Shown here piece by piece: positions 49,509 through 62,450 of a stretch of DNA of 64,000 nucleotides (its first letter is position 1; every line of letters begins with the position of its first letter). Origin of the DNA: Warburgia ugandensis (lineage: Eukaryota > Streptophyta > Magnoliopsida > Canellales > Canellaceae); NCBI GenBank assembly GCA_035236585.1, contig CP141126.1:68983414-69047413 (forward strand), given 5' to 3'. The notes beneath the pieces are model-generated. The model did not search any database, was not told the origin of the DNA, and saw only the letters and a program-made list of their open reading frames with translations. The position numbers and the translations under genes were made by a program.

Positions 49509-51726
49509 TGTGACGACCCGGGTTTTTATATGATGCAATTTTGATAAAAAAGGCGAGATCTCTTGTTTTATAAGTATGAAATTGCATGAAAATCTTTTCG
49601 TTTTGGAAAACAATCTTTCATGAAAACCCCGAGTGTCAAAACACATTCTCAAATTATCTAGCCATGGCAAATTTTAAATCAATATTATTCCCAAGAAAGT
49701 GTTAGTCATAGCCTCAACTATTAGAGAGTACCTACAATCAAGTAACATTGAAAGATAAGGTAGGGGTTTACTTACTTACACTTAGTCTAGGTGTCTTCTA
49801 GCACAAGCGTTCCTTGCCCTTAAGTATTTACTTTGTGTCTGAAAAATGTTGAGGATTGGGTGAGTATATACTATACTCAGTAGGAGCCTCTCACCACTAG
49901 TTTTATAATGCATGAGATGTTTTAAAATCATATGCTCTTTTAAAACATGTGCATGTCTGAATACTCAAGTTCAATATCGATATTAAAATCCATTGTCAAA
50001 CTGAAATACTAACAACTTAAAGGATCACATAATCCAAAATCGAAAGTATCATATACATATATATCATAACATTATGATATGCATAAGATGCTTCATTGAA
50101 TCCAACTCATGGATATCTAGTATGGTATGGTCAACCAACCTCATATCATGCCATATGCAATGTAAATAAGTCCACGAAACCATAGGGTCCAACTATGCCC
50201 ACGACCTCACCGCCGTGTGGTCCCCGGGTACCTAGGGACATAGGATCATATACCTCCACGGGACGTATGACACTTATTCGTCGTAAATCATGCAATTTAT
50301 GCAATCGGTTGCAAAACATGCATGTAATGCATAAAATCTGCTCATGCTAGTATTGCATTGAAAGTCATAACCCTGCCTAGAAGCCTGACAGCCTAAAAGC
50401 CTGCCAACCTAGAAGCCTTGTTAGCTCTCTCTCGTCCACCCTCATCGGCCCGCCCTCATCAGCCCGGCCTCATCGGTCAAGGCTACACTTATCATGCAAT
50501 CATGCATGTAGCACATGTCTTAGCAATATATGTACAATGTATTTTTTTCAAAACCTGTCCTCTTAGGGTCCCTTACAACTGTCTGGCTCTCACAACTGCC
50601 TGTCCAGTGTCTTTTGGGCACTCCAACGTCTTTTGGTAACCCTCAAGAATATGCAATTTTGTAAGAACTCAATGCTCACAAATCATGCAATATATGCAAT
50701 TATTTGCGAAACATGTCTATGCATAAAGTATTTAATCATGTGCATGCTTAATTAAGTCATGCTAAACAAGTCATGTACTTATACTTAAAACATGTATTCT
50801 CAAAACAATCATGGCTCTTTTAAAAAGTCTAGTAGTGATAGAGCACCTATCTTGCTAGGTCGCGCTAACCCCTTTGTCCTCGTACGCTCCTGATCATGGT
50901 TTGGGGAATCAAGGTTAGTTTGTCCTATCTTTTATGGGTTTTAGAGTGGTTGATCTTATTACTTAGGTATTAAGGGTCCATCCCTATGCCTATGGGTGTC
51001 CTAAGCTCCTAATTGGGCCTTGGTATTATTAGTTTTCCAAAGGTTTAGAGGCAATGCGCCACTATCCTATTCTAAGGGTCATTCCCACCTTTGATTGGGA
51101 CTTGATCAAGGATTTTATATTTTGGATATGTCTGTGTCGTCGACATGGACACAACGCCTTTTGCGGCACCTCAATCGGAGCTCTAGATCTCAAGTTATAA
51201 GTGTTTTAGTGTCACACGTACATAAGGGCCTTAAGAGTGAAAAGGCGGAATGCTAGCGCGCTGCGCGTCAGTGGCATGCGCCCGCCTTTTCTTAAGGAGA
51301 GGAAAAATCCCAGTTCACTAGCGCCCTGAGCGTCTCTGGCATGTGCCGCAGTGGGCGTGTCCCCGGACGTGCTCGTTTGGTTTTTTTTTTTCACACGCGA
51401 TTGACGCGTTACGTTCTGACTGGAACGTTTCATTCGTTGGGGGACCGAGGCGTCCTCAGGACACCCTAGTTTGACCCTGTTGAACTAGTGCAGCCTAGGG
51501 AATGCCCCTGGATCCTTGGTGACTCTCCAGGGCTCTATTTTGCATGATTTTTCATGCAAAAACTTGGGGAAATTGATCCTAGGACTATAGTGAAGACAGG
51601 TTTTGAGGGATCTTGGGCATACCTGGCTTGTTGCTAGGTTTTTCTCCTCGTTTCCTCTCTAGGTTGCTTCTCCACAACGGGTTTTCTTCAAGCTTTTGGG
51701 CTGCCATTAGAGGCACCTAAGAGCTC

Positions 51727-51734
51727 TATTTATA
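51727..51734 (-). promoter_or_regulatory. TATA box in B 5' LTR
   Basis: TATAAATA on the minus strand inside a palindromic context (AGCTCTATAAATAGAGCT). The same site occurs at 18,081, 47,386, 55,054 and 60,268. Confidence 0.7.
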
Positions 51735-52165
51735 GAGCTATAAGAGGGTTTTGGAGGGGGCTCTCACCGCCCTTGAATGGCGGTGGAGAAACCTCCAGAA
51801 TGGCGGTGATTTCTCCTCCAATCACCGATGTTCTAGAACCCTCTAGGGGGTTGAAGATGAAGGGTGCCTGTATCAAAACAGACCCCTGTGTTTTGCAGGC
51901 TAAATCGTTTTTTGTAAAAATTACATTTTTGCCCCTGAACTTCAAAGGGCCATAACTTGCTCATTTTAACTCTGTTTTAGGTGATTTTGGTCTTGTTGGA
52001 TTCTTTTTTCCGAGACACACCTAATGGTACCATTTTCAGGACCAAATTTCTGGGTTTAGTCGAGGTGAATAGTGAAATGACCAAAATGACCTTATCTTCA
52101 AAAACTGAACTTTACATTACTAACTTGGGATTTTAATTTTACAAAATTGGAGTCATTACAAAACT

Positions 52166-52854
52166 AGAGCATATCAGCTCACCAATAGGAAATCATTTTC
52201 CAATCTAAACCAATTCACAACATGATAATACTATAAGCACTTAGAAGCCTGCCACTTAGAAGCTCGCCACCTACAAGCCTACCAGTGCCTCTCACACCCA
52301 CCCTCGTCTGCTGCCCTCTTAGGATACCCTCTTCTGCTACTCACAAGTACATATTATAAATCAAATTCTAATTACACATAAGAAAATATTCTCGTACAAG
52401 ACATAGATTATTGTCATAGCTCTCATTTAGTGAGAAATTAAGTTTACATATGTAATATAAAAACAACAATTACCATAGATCTATACCACTATTATCCTAG
52501 AGAACTCAGCAAATTAGCGATAGCAATGTACAAGACTAAGGAACTACGAATCTCAGTCACCAATTTGGCTAATCCTAGCCCATCATAGTCCAATAAACTA
52601 CCTCTCTGTTAATCGATGTATTGTGGTCAAAGAAATTCACTTCCTCTTACCATAACTCATACTTACAGATATTTGCAACAAGCAATGAGTCCTTAAGGCA
52701 CTCCAAATAATGCACTAGGATTCCTAGTGCTCGTCTCTGTTCATGAAGCATACAAGAATACTATCTACTAACACAATTATGACTTATCTAAATAACATTT
52801 GAAAACCTAGTCCATCATATCCATAAACTAGCAATTCAATGGTGTCATCAACTG
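52166..52854 (-). pseudogene. Element C interior: RT palm remnant and non-coding
   Basis: The right half (about 52,600-52,854, minus strand) is a decayed continuation of RT: a VIIVLVDSILV-like word at the catalytic palm position followed by DEH and ALRTH traces, comparable to the A-element segment at 28,974-29,110. The left half is non-coding and includes short AGAAGCCTGCC-like repeats (52,250-52,290). Broken. Confidence 0.55.
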
Positions 52855-54444
52855 GTATCTGTGACGACCCGGGTTTTCTCATGCATTTTTAAATGCAATA
52901 CCTAATTTCCTAAGGCGGGATGCATCCCTATTTGAAAACCATTTCATAGAAACCATGCAATGTAGCGGAAGACCTTTTAGTTTTAAACTCATTTTGAAAA
53001 CCCTGAGTGTCATTTGCCTTCACAACAACCAAAGTGGTTTTTTGAAAAACTTCAGAAATCATACATATTTTTCCCCAAGTCTTTCCAGTCACAGTACACA
53101 GCCCAACTGTAATTAAATACAACTTCATGTCCAAAGGGTTGAGAGTTTACTTACATGTATAACTTTCTTCTTTTTGATTCACTTGCTCGTAGTACTAATA
53201 TCTCCTGATACGTCTTCTATTTATGAGTGGAACTATCCTGAAAAATGTTAAGGATAGGGTGAGTATATACTATACTCAATAAGAGTCTATCACTACTAGT
53301 TTTATAATGCATGCGATGCTTTGAAATCATATGCTCTTTCCAAAACATGTGCATGTCTGAATTCTCAAGTTCAATATCGACATCAAAATCCATTGTCAAA
53401 CTGAAATACTAATGACTTAAAGGATCATATAATCCAAAATCAAAAGTATCATATACATATATATCATAACATCATGATATGCATAAAATGCTTCATAGAA
53501 TCCAACTCATGGATCTCTAGTACGGTATGGTCGACCAACCTCATATCATGCCATATGCAATGCACATAAACCATCAAACCATAGGGTCCACTATGCCCAC
53601 GACCTCCTCGCTGTGTGGTCCCCGGGTACCCGAGGACACTCGGTCATAGCCTCCACAGGGCCTATGACATGTCGACCCAGTGCCGTGACACCAGTGGTAG
53701 CCCCCTGTACCACATGCAGTCGACATAGGGACTTGCCTCTTTTTGGGCGTGGTACCCATCCACCTATTAGTGGTAGAGGCCGGGTGGCCAACCCAGACCC
53801 CTCGGCATAGCACCCACGGGCTTACTAGCCCAAATCACATAAGATCAAATAAGCCAAAACCTCTTTTCGAAACCTGTCCCCTTTGGGTCCCTCACAACTG
53901 CCTGGCCCTTGGCACTCCAGCGTCTTTTGCAACCCTTAAGGACATGCAATATTTGCAAGTACTTAAATCATGCAATGTATGCACTTGTTTGCAATACATA
54001 TATGTGCATAATGTATATGCAATCCTTTACAAAACATGTCTATGTACAAAGCATTTATCACATGCATGCTGAAATAAGTCATGCTAAACAAGTCATATAT
54101 TTAAAACATATGTTCTCAAAATAATAATAGTTCTTTTAAAAGAATCTAATAGTGATAGAGCATTTACCTGGCTAGGTCGCGCTAACCCTTTTGTCCTCAG
54201 ACGCTCCTGATCATGGTTTGGGGAATCATGGTTAGTTTGGCCTATCTTTTATAGGTTTCATAGTAATTGGTCTTTTTACTTAGGCATTAGGGGTCCATCC
54301 CTATGCCTATGGGTGTCCTAAGGTCTTAATTGGGCCTTGGTATCCTCAATTTTCCAATGTTCTAGTGGCCACGCGCCACCATCCTATTCTAAGGGTCATG
54401 CCCACCTTTGATTTGGTCTTGATCATAGATTTTATACTTTGGAT

Positions 54445-54469
54445 GTGTCCGCGTCGTCGACACGGACAC
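54445..54469. repeat. Short inverted repeat in B LTR
   Basis: GTGTCCG and CGGACAC arms around a CGTCGTCGACA centre. A close variant occurs in other B LTRs, near 17,443, 51,128 and 59,627. Confidence 0.6.
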
Positions 54470-55477
54470 AATGCCTTTTACGGTGCCTCAATCGGAGCTC
54501 TAGATCTCAAGTTATAAGCATTTTAGTGTCGTACGTACATAGGAGTCTTAAAAATAAAAAGACGAAATGCTAGGGAGCTGTGCGTCTACGACGTGCACCA
54601 CGGCTTCCTTAAGGAACCAAAAACGACGTGCTGCTAGCGTGTCTGCGGCATGTGCCTCAGCAGGCGTGTCTGCAGATGCGCAGTACTCTCCTCCCGTCTT
54701 CATCTTTAGGGGGCGCGTCTACGGACGCGCCCATTGGTTTCCTCTTAGACGCGTTTGACGCGTCTCGTCTGTTTGGGGTGTTTCCGTCGTTGGGGGACCG
54801 AGGCATCCTTGGGATGCCCTAGTTCATCCCTGAGGAACCAGTGTGGCCCTGGGGATGTCCCAGGGTCCTTGATGACTCCCTAGAAGCCTATTCCCCATGG
54901 ATTTTCATGCAAACACCTAGGGAAACTGAGCTTAGGACTATGGGTGAGATGGGTTTGGGGAGTTTTTGGGCATACCTGCTTCGTGGTTGGTTTTCTCTCC
55001 ATGATGGGTTTTCTCCAACGTTTTGGGCTGCCATTAGAGGCACCCAAGAGCTCTATTTATAGAGCTAAGAGAGGGTTCTGGAGTGGGCTCTCACCGCCTT
55101 TGAATGGCGGTGGAGAAACCTCCAGAATGGTGGTGATTTCCCCTCCAATCACCGCCATTCTAGAACTCTCTAGGAGGTGGAAGATGAAGGGTGCCCGTAT
55201 CAAAATGGGCCCCTGTGTTTTGCAACTAAACCCGTTTTTGTTAAAATTATAGTTTTGCCCCTGATCTTCAAAGGGCCATAACTTGCTCATTTTAACTCCA
55301 TTTTGGGTGATTTTGGTCTTGTTGGATTCGTTTTTCCGAGACGCATATAATGGAACCATTTTTAGGACCAAATTCCTGGGTTCAGTCAAGGTGACTAGTG
55401 AAATGACCAAAATGTCCTTATCTTCAAAATTGAACTTTTCATGGGCTTTTAATATTACAAAAATTGGGGTTATTACA

Positions 55478-58038
55478 TTATTACCCCCTTAAAAGAATTT
55501 CGTCCTCGAAATTTCATAACTTATTATCTTCCAGGTATTTGTCTCTTAGATGATTTCTTGGTGAATGCATTCCCCTTTAGGAATCAATTCTAGGTTCCTC
55601 CTCAATTTATCATTTCCATTGTTCCTCCTATAAGGCCTCACCTATAAGGGCCTGTTTTTGCTGCATACTCTGATGCAGCGCCATACTCTCGTACGTGCCG
55701 ATTTAACAATATTGTTTTCTAGCGGTACTTCATCTATCTTGAATTCCTTAGATTCCTATACTTATCTCATCATGTATAAGATAGTCTCCTCGTAAGATCA
55801 CGCTTCTTTGCTCATGCATATACTTCTTTCAAGATCATATTATCTTACTTCTCATATTTTGAATATCATAGGATAATCCTTTTTATCTAGTGATCTCTTT
55901 CATTATCCACAAGTCCAAAAAGTTACCTTCTTTCTATTGTGTCTAACTTTGCTTCTTACCCTTGTCTCCAAGATACTTCAATAACTAATATGGTATCATA
56001 TGCTTTATAGCCAAACTCTTACTTAACTTTGAATTTCAACTGTCTATCGTTTTCCATATGTGACTTGATTTCCTTGACGAAGGTTACATTCGAAAATGAA
56101 AGCCAATTAGTAGTATCTTCCATCGAGGACCTTATCATATACTGAAAAAAATGTCCTAACTTCATACCCAGTTTCATAATTATTGAATTTGTTAAACGCT
56201 TTCCTCTGTTTATCCAAACTTATGTCAAATGTTAATGGTCGATTCATCATCATGAGTCGTATGTTTCTCGTCTAGAAGCCTATCTCACTATTTCTCATCC
56301 ATTTGTCATTTAGGATTTTCAATAATGTTCTCATTCATGCAAGGCAAAAAGTTTCTTATAACTGAGTACCCTTACTAGGTCATGGTTGAATCCTTTGTCT
56401 TCATCCTCTTTGCCCTTTCTTTGCTTGATGGTTTTCTTCATAACATTTCAGTCCAAAAGTTCTATACTCAATCCGGTAGGGTTAGTCCTTAGAAAATTCC
56501 TTTAGTTGATTTTTCGTACTTGGTATATGTTCATAACAACTAACTATTTGTCTAAAGGCAACGTAACATTAAATCTTCTCCTCATATTGTGCTAGCCATC
56601 TCACCTTTTCTCCTTCCATCCCCTTTGTCAATCTATTGTTCAATCTTTTACCAAGGCTTTATTGTCAACCATGTAGTCTGTATTGTCAGGAGGTATCCTC
56701 ATAAGTAGTGATTTTCTCAATTCCCCAAATTTTATTTTTCAAGTGCCTCCTTATTTTATCTTTTAAGTGCCTTCTCATACTTAGCTTATAATAGCAATAA
56801 TTCTTCTTCAGTAGAAATTATATTAAATTGTACTGTAGTTGTTAACTCCACAAGTTTTATAATACTCAGATAAGCATAAACATTTTCTTATTCATAGAAA
56901 GACTTTATTTGATTACCTATTGATCTCTTCCCAGATACGTTATAAGCTCAAGGGCCTCTAGAGTGATCGGTACTTATCTACCTTTCTTTCAATCCAAGTC
57001 TATAATATTTTTCAGACCCAAAGTAATTTCTTCACCTTGTCATGGTAGCCACTAAGGTTTGAAAAACCTTTCACATTGGTTTAGATCACTTCTTATTTTT
57101 GCTTCTCAGAAATTCTAAACTATCTTAAGATCATTGAAATCCTCAATTGCCTATAGCCTCAATAAAATTCATACAATGTCTTAATAATGGTATTGATGTT
57201 TTGGTCATGCTATACTTTTCTTACAAGTTCATGTTAGGATCAATCTATTATCATAGATCTATCATCCCCAATATTATCGTCAAAAATCTTTTGATAACTC
57301 GGTCGAATTCATTTCCTTATTATATTGGTGTTATGTTCCTCTTATTCACATAATCTGTCACCTGTATACCTCTTCTGATTTGCTCCATAATTCTTAGGTA
57401 ATTATTTTTCAATAGCATTTTACTCTCCTGAATAGTATCCAAAATTGAGCTAAGTCCTTCAAGATCCATACCTTTGTCATCTAGTACAAGTCACAGTTAT
57501 CCCTTAGTATCATCTTGTATGCTTATCCCTATTATCATCAAAATTTTCTCAAAGTCTGTCTTTTACATCTCATATATCACATCCTTGTGATAGTGTACTC
57601 ATATTCTGATATTCTTTATGATGGTAAGATAGCCATCTAGGTCTTTTGATTTTTCTCACCTTTGATAAGATTACTTTATTGCATGCCAACACTATCTATT
57701 AACAAGTCCATTAATCATCTTCATTCATTCATTCTCATGACAATATGATCCTTATATGAGATTTCATCTTTGCACCACTGCACAATAATTCTTATTTCCT
57801 ATAATTTTGATAGGATTCAAGCAATCCAATATCTAAGTATTGGCTAGGACTATCTCCTTTTTCACCTATGTGTTTATGGAGAAATGTCTTGAGTCATTAA
57901 TATTATAATCCTCAAATAGAAGTAATCATCTCTACTACTCCTATTTATACTACTTATCCTTGATTTTCTTTATTGTCTATGACCCTTGGACATGTTGGAT
58001 TGACTGTGAAAGGATAAAACCTGGGCTCTGATACCAAC
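55478..58038 (-). mobile_element. Family-B interior, non-coding
   Basis: 2.56 kb with polypurine flank on the left and primer site on the right. No frame in element orientation resembles gag, protease, RT, RNase H or integrase. The minus strand near 56,490 repeats the weak TNPTGL word seen in the other B interior. The plus-strand frame at 57,147-57,353 is not credible. Confidence 0.82.
58024..58038 (-). other. Primer-binding site of B element
   Basis: Complement of GTTGGTATCAGAGCC, next to the 5' LTR; initiator tRNA-Met type. Confidence 0.95.
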
Positions 58039-58626
58039 TGTGATGACCCGGGTTTTCTCATGCATTTTTAAATGCAATACCTAATTTCCTAAGGCGAGAT
58101 GCATCCCTATTTGAAACCATTTCATAGAAACCATGCAATGCAGTGGAAAACCTTTTAGTTTTAAACTCATTTTGAAAACCCCGAGTGTCATTTGCCTTCA
58201 CAACAACCAAAGTGGTTTTTTGAAAAACTTCAGAAATCATACATATTTTTCCCCAGGTCTTTCCAGTCACAGCACAGCCCAACTATAATTAAATACAACT
58301 TCATGTCCAAAGGGTTGAGAGTTTACTTACATGTATAACTTTCTTCTTTTTGATTCACTTGCTCGTAGTACTAATATCTCCTGAGACGTCTTCTATTTAT
58401 GAGTGGAACTATCCTAAAAAATGTTAAGGATAGAGTGAGTATATACTATACTCAGTAGGAGTCTATCACTACTAGTTTTATAATGCATGTGATGTTTTAA
58501 AATCATATGCTCTTTCCAAAACATGTGCATGTCTGAATTCTGAAGTTCAATATCGACATCAAAATCCATTGTCAAACTGAAATACTAATGACTTAAAGGA
58601 TCATATAATCCAAAATCAAAAGTATC

Positions 58627-58645
58627 ATATATATATATATATATC
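58627..58645. repeat. (TA)n run in B 5' LTR
   Basis: A TA run that is longer than at the corresponding place in the 3' LTR (near 53,455), an expansion after insertion. Confidence 0.8.
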
Positions 58646-59340
58646 ATAACATCATGATATGCATAAAATGCTTCATTGAATCCAACGCATGGATCTCTAG
58701 CATGGTATGGTCGACCAACCTCATATCATGCCATATGCAATGCACATAAACCATCAAACCATAGGGTCCACTATGCCCACAACCTCCTCGCCGTGTGGTC
58801 CCCGGGTACCTGAGGACACTCGGTCATAGCCTCCGCAGGGACTATGACACATCGACCCAGTGCCGTGACACCAGTGGTAGCCCCCTGTACCACATGCAGT
58901 CGACGTAGGGACTTACCTCTTTTTGGGCGTGGTACCCATCCACCTATTAGTGGTAGAGGCTGGGTGGCCAACCCAGACCCCTCAGCATAGCACCCACGGG
59001 CTTACTAGCCCAAATCACATAAGATCAAATAAGCTAAAACCTCTTTTCGAAACCTGTCCCCTTTGGGTCCCTCACAACTGCCTGGCCCTTGGCACTCCAG
59101 CGTCTTTTGCAACCCTTAAGGACATGCAATATTTGCAAGTACTTAAATCATGCAATGTATGCACTTGTTTGCAAAACATATATGTGCATAATGTATATGC
59201 AATCCTTTACAAAACATGTCTATGTACAAAGCATTTATCACATGCATGCTGAAATAAGTCATGCTAAACAAGTCATATATTTAAAACATATGTTCTCAAA
59301 ACAATAATAGTTCTTTTAAAAGAATCTAATAGTGATAGAG

Positions 59341-59350
59341 CACCTACCTG
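59341..59350 (-). other. Splice-donor-like motif in B 5' LTR
   Basis: Complement of CAGGTAGGTG, about 0.9 kb downstream of the LTR TATA box at 60,268-60,275. Confidence 0.4.
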
Positions 59351-59629
59351 GCTAGGTCGCGCTAACCCTTTTGTCCTCGGACGCTCCTGATCATAGTTTA
59401 GGGAATCAAGGTTAGTTTGGCCTATCTTTTATAGGTTTTAGAGTAATTGGCCTTTTTACTTAGGCAGTAGGGGTCCATCCCTATGCCTATGGGTGTCCTA
59501 AGGTCCTAATTGGGCCTTGGTATCCTCAGTTTTCTAACGTTCTAGTGGCCACGCGCCACCATCCTATTCTAAGGGTTATTCCCACCTTTTATTCGGCCTT
59601 GATCAGATATTTTATAGTTTGTATGTGTT

Positions 59630-60010
59630 CGTGTCGTCAATACGGACACAACGCCTTTTGCGACGCCTCAATCGGAGCTCTAGATCTCAAGTTATAAGCA
59701 TTTTAGTGTCGTACGTACATAGGAGTCTTAAAAATAAAAAGACAAAATGCTAGGGCGCTTCGTGTCTGCGACGTGTGCCCCGGCTTCCTTAAGGAACCAA
59801 AAATGATGCGTTGCTAGCGCATTGAGCGTCTGCGGCATGCGCCTCAACGGGCGGGTCTGCAGACGCGCAGTACTCTCCGTCCGTCTTCCTCTTAGCGGGA
59901 GCGTCTACGGATGCGCCCGTTGGTTTCCTCTTAGACGCGTTCGACGTGTCTCGTCCGTCTGGGGTGTTTCCATCGTTGGGGGACCGGGGCATCCTTGGGA
60001 TGCCCTGGTT
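59630..60010. other. CpG-dense cassette in B 5' LTR
   Basis: CpG-rich block with GCGTCTGCGGC, GACGCGC and GCGTCTACGG words. Equivalent blocks lie at about 17,440-17,860, 51,130-51,440 and 54,440-54,790. Frames through it (59,789-60,085; 59,822-60,019) are composition artefacts. Confidence 0.7.
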
Positions 60011-60267
60011 CATCCCTGAGGAAACCAGTGTGGCCCTGGGGACGTCCCAGGGTCCTTGATGATTCCCTAGAAGCCTATTCCCCATGGATTTTCATGCAAA
60101 AACCTAGGGAAACTGAACCTAGGACTATGGGTGAGATGGGTTTGGGGAGTTTTTGGGCATACCTGCTTCGTGGCTGGTTTTCTCTCCACATTTTCTCCTC
60201 TAGGTTACTGCTCCATGATGGGTTTTCTCCAACATTTTGGGCTGCCATTAGAGGCACCCAAGAGCTC

Positions 60268-60275
60268 TATTTATA
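60268..60275 (-). promoter_or_regulatory. TATA box in B 5' LTR
   Basis: TATAAATA on the minus strand in the same palindromic setting as in other B LTRs; would promote leftward transcription of the element. Confidence 0.7.
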
Positions 60276-60692
60276 GAGCTAAGAGAGGGTTCTGGAGGGG
60301 GCTCTCACCACCTTTGAATGGCGGTGGAGAAACCTCCAGAATGGCGCTAATTTCCCCTCCAATCACTGCCATGCTAGAACTCTCTAGGAGGTGGTGAAGG
60401 GTGCCCGTATCAAAACGAGCCCCTGTGTTTTGCAGCTAAACCCGTTTTTGTAAAAATTATAGTTTTGCCCTTGATCTTCAAAGGGCCATAACTTGCTCAT
60501 TTTAACTCCGTTTTGGGTGATTTTGGTCTCGTTGGATTCCTTTTTCTGAGATGCATCTAATGGCATCATTTTTAGGACCAAATTCCTGGGTTCAGTCAAG
60601 GCAACTAGTGAAATGACCAAAATGTCCTTATCTTCAAAATTGAACTTTTCATGGGCTTTTAATATTACAAAAATTGGGGTTATTACAGTATC

Positions 60693-61190
60693 ACCCAGAA
60701 CTCCTAGTAATTATAACAAGTCCTAAAGACTGTCATAAAGACATCTTCCTCCACAATCCTTAGCTAGTAACAACAAGACCTCGCATCAATCTCCAAAACT
60801 ACCATGAACTTTCCAAAGCTAATCCATGCATAACAGTAAAGGTCCATCCATCTTTCTTACAAAGAGGACTAGAGCACTTGATGGAGACACTAGGTTTTCT
60901 AACCTCTCATCAAGTAACTCCTATAGTTGAAACTCCTCCAGCTTAGCTAAGGCCATCATGTATGGCACATTGGAAAATAGTGCTATTCTTGATGCCAAAT
61001 CAATATCAAAATCAATCTCCTACGAAAAAAATCTCAAATGCTCCTTAGGAAAGACATCTTCAAACTCTCACACATCATCTACATGCTTTATGTATAGCTC
61101 CTCAATGTCCTCCATTGTCACACGAACAAGATAGACTTGGCACCCTCTAAAAAAATACTACACTACATTCAAGTAAAAATAACACAAACC
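60693..61190 (-). pseudogene. Element C: RT N-terminal remnant
   Basis: Minus strand, decayed. Words such as NVPYMMALAKLEEFQ and ELLDERLENLVSPSSALVLF correspond to the segment before the RT palm in A ([20 protein letters not shown]). It connects in element order with the protease remnant to the right. Many breaks. Confidence 0.7.
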
Positions 61191-61199
61191 TTAGAGATG

Positions 61200-61550
61200 C
61201 CCTTCCTACACAGGAATGGGGTCACTAGTTGTACATGTATACTAAAAGTGACCTTCTTATCATAGCAATTAGCCAATCCATCCTAAGAATGACTTCATAA
61301 TCAACCATATTGAGTAAGATGAGATCCGTGTCCATCCTTTCTCTTGCTAGGTTCACATGTACCTCCTGAAAGTACTCACTAGCTTCCAATAACTCTCCTA
61401 TTGGAGTCATAATATCTAAATGAAAGGATAAAACACACAAGCATGTCCAAGTAGGATGCAAAAACATATGAATAGAAGAATTATTGGATCTTGGATCAAA
61501 GAGGATCATATCATGTGTACCAATAATCAGGAAAATACTTTCCACTACCT
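61200..61550 (-). pseudogene. Element C: aspartic protease fossil
   Basis: Minus strand. LARERMDTDLILLNMVDYEV and RMDWLIA match LGKRMDIDLILLNMVDFDI and GMDWLAK of the A protease. Upstream, HDMILFDPRSNNSSIH sits where the active-site region belongs. Broken. Confidence 0.8.
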
Positions 61551-61554
61551 AGTT

Positions 61555-62450
61555 CAAGGCCCATGCTTGCCTTGAAGTAATAGTAGAAACTCATCACTAC
61601 TCATGTGGGTATGTCACTGCCCTGCCTCCAATGTCAGTCTGTCTAAGTCTCTATCCTGTGAGATATTGTTTAAAGAAATGCCCTGACTCTCCACATTCAA
61701 AGCATTTAAAGGATTGCCACTATAATGGTGAATGCTAACACTATTGCCGCTACGATAGCAGTCTACCAACTCTATGAAGTAACTATCTAGGTGCCTATCA
61801 TTCTAAGTAACATACCTCTTATTTGCATCCCTACTCGAAGGCTGCTATAATAACATTAGTGAAAAAGGATCTCTTGCATTTCTTAAGTTGCGTGAACTAC
61901 CCATGTCTGAGTCTCTATGGTCAGCCCTAGTCCTAAGAGAATCCCTCTCAAATATAGAGGTCATGTATGTTGCCTTTGCCACCAATGTAGAATACTCTAA
62001 AATCACCTAAGTCCTCAATCCAAGTGTTAACTGATCAACAAATCTATCTACCACCTCCTAGTCTATGGTAGCGGTGATAGGAGTAAACCTCTTTATCATG
62101 TAAACCAATTCAATTACTATTGAACTATTCGATCTCTCTACTCTAAAGTAGCCAACTCTCTCTATACCAACAATTGCTCATGAGGTAGAGACACTACTCT
62201 TTATATCACCAGTTGCTCACAATGTAAAGACACTACTCTCTATATCACTAGTTGCTCATAAAGTAAAGACATTGATTGTCATAGGGCTTCTTGAGGGCCT
62301 TCTAGATAAAAGTCTTAGTAATGGAGGAATGCACCCTCTTAATTGACCATCACCATAATCCTTATCATTACATTTTTGGTGCCCTCAAATGAGATTTACT
62401 TTGACATTTGAGCTAAAATTCCCAAAAGGACCAAGTAGCAACTTCTCTTA
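61555..62450 (-). pseudogene. Element C: gag fossil
   Basis: Minus strand. A zinc-knuckle word CFECGESGHFFKQ lies near 61,670-61,715, and a capsid-like stretch with DRFVDQLTLGLRT and VAKATYMTSIFERD lies at about 61,950-62,060, matching the layout of the A gag. Two or three near-copies of TCACTAGTTGCTCA-like sequence occur at about 62,168-62,262, a small local repeat. Decayed with many breaks. Confidence 0.7.

Larger units (their letters stand above)
46151..52165 (-). mobile_element. Family-B element (non-autonomous), TSD AAACT
   Basis: The element is 46,156-52,160 with AAACT on both sides. Minus orientation: 5' LTR 49,509-52,160 (2,652 bp), primer site 49,494-49,508, interior 47,821-49,508 (1.7 kb), polypurine flank at 47,821, 3' LTR 46,156-47,820 (1,665 bp). 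The 3' LTR lacks about 1 kb relative to its partner, near 47,065. No gag or pol domain is recognised in the interior, so it looks like a LARD-type non-autonomous element. By eye the LTR pair differs at roughly 4 percent over the first 190 bp, implying fairly recent insertion. Confidence 0.95.
52855..60692 (-). mobile_element. Family-B element, two full LTRs, TSD GTATC
   Basis: The element is 52,860-60,687 with GTATC on both sides. Minus orientation: 5' LTR 58,039-60,687 (2,649 bp), primer site 58,024-58,038, interior 55,478-58,038 (2,561 bp), polypurine flank 55,478-55,514, 3' LTR 52,860-55,477 (2,618 bp). The structural parts look whole, but the interior has no recognisable coding, so it needs proteins from elsewhere. 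By eye about 4 percent difference over the first 150 bp of the LTRs, mostly C/T and G/A changes, implies recent insertion. It sits inside element C, in the RT region. Confidence 0.96.

Noticed and set aside
53574-53813. Small sense-strand frame MLCRGVWVGHP... shared with the solo B LTR (16,619-16,810)
   Set aside because: Shared because the LTRs are near-identical. The C-terminal ends differ, and it lies beyond the donor-like site, with no known domain.
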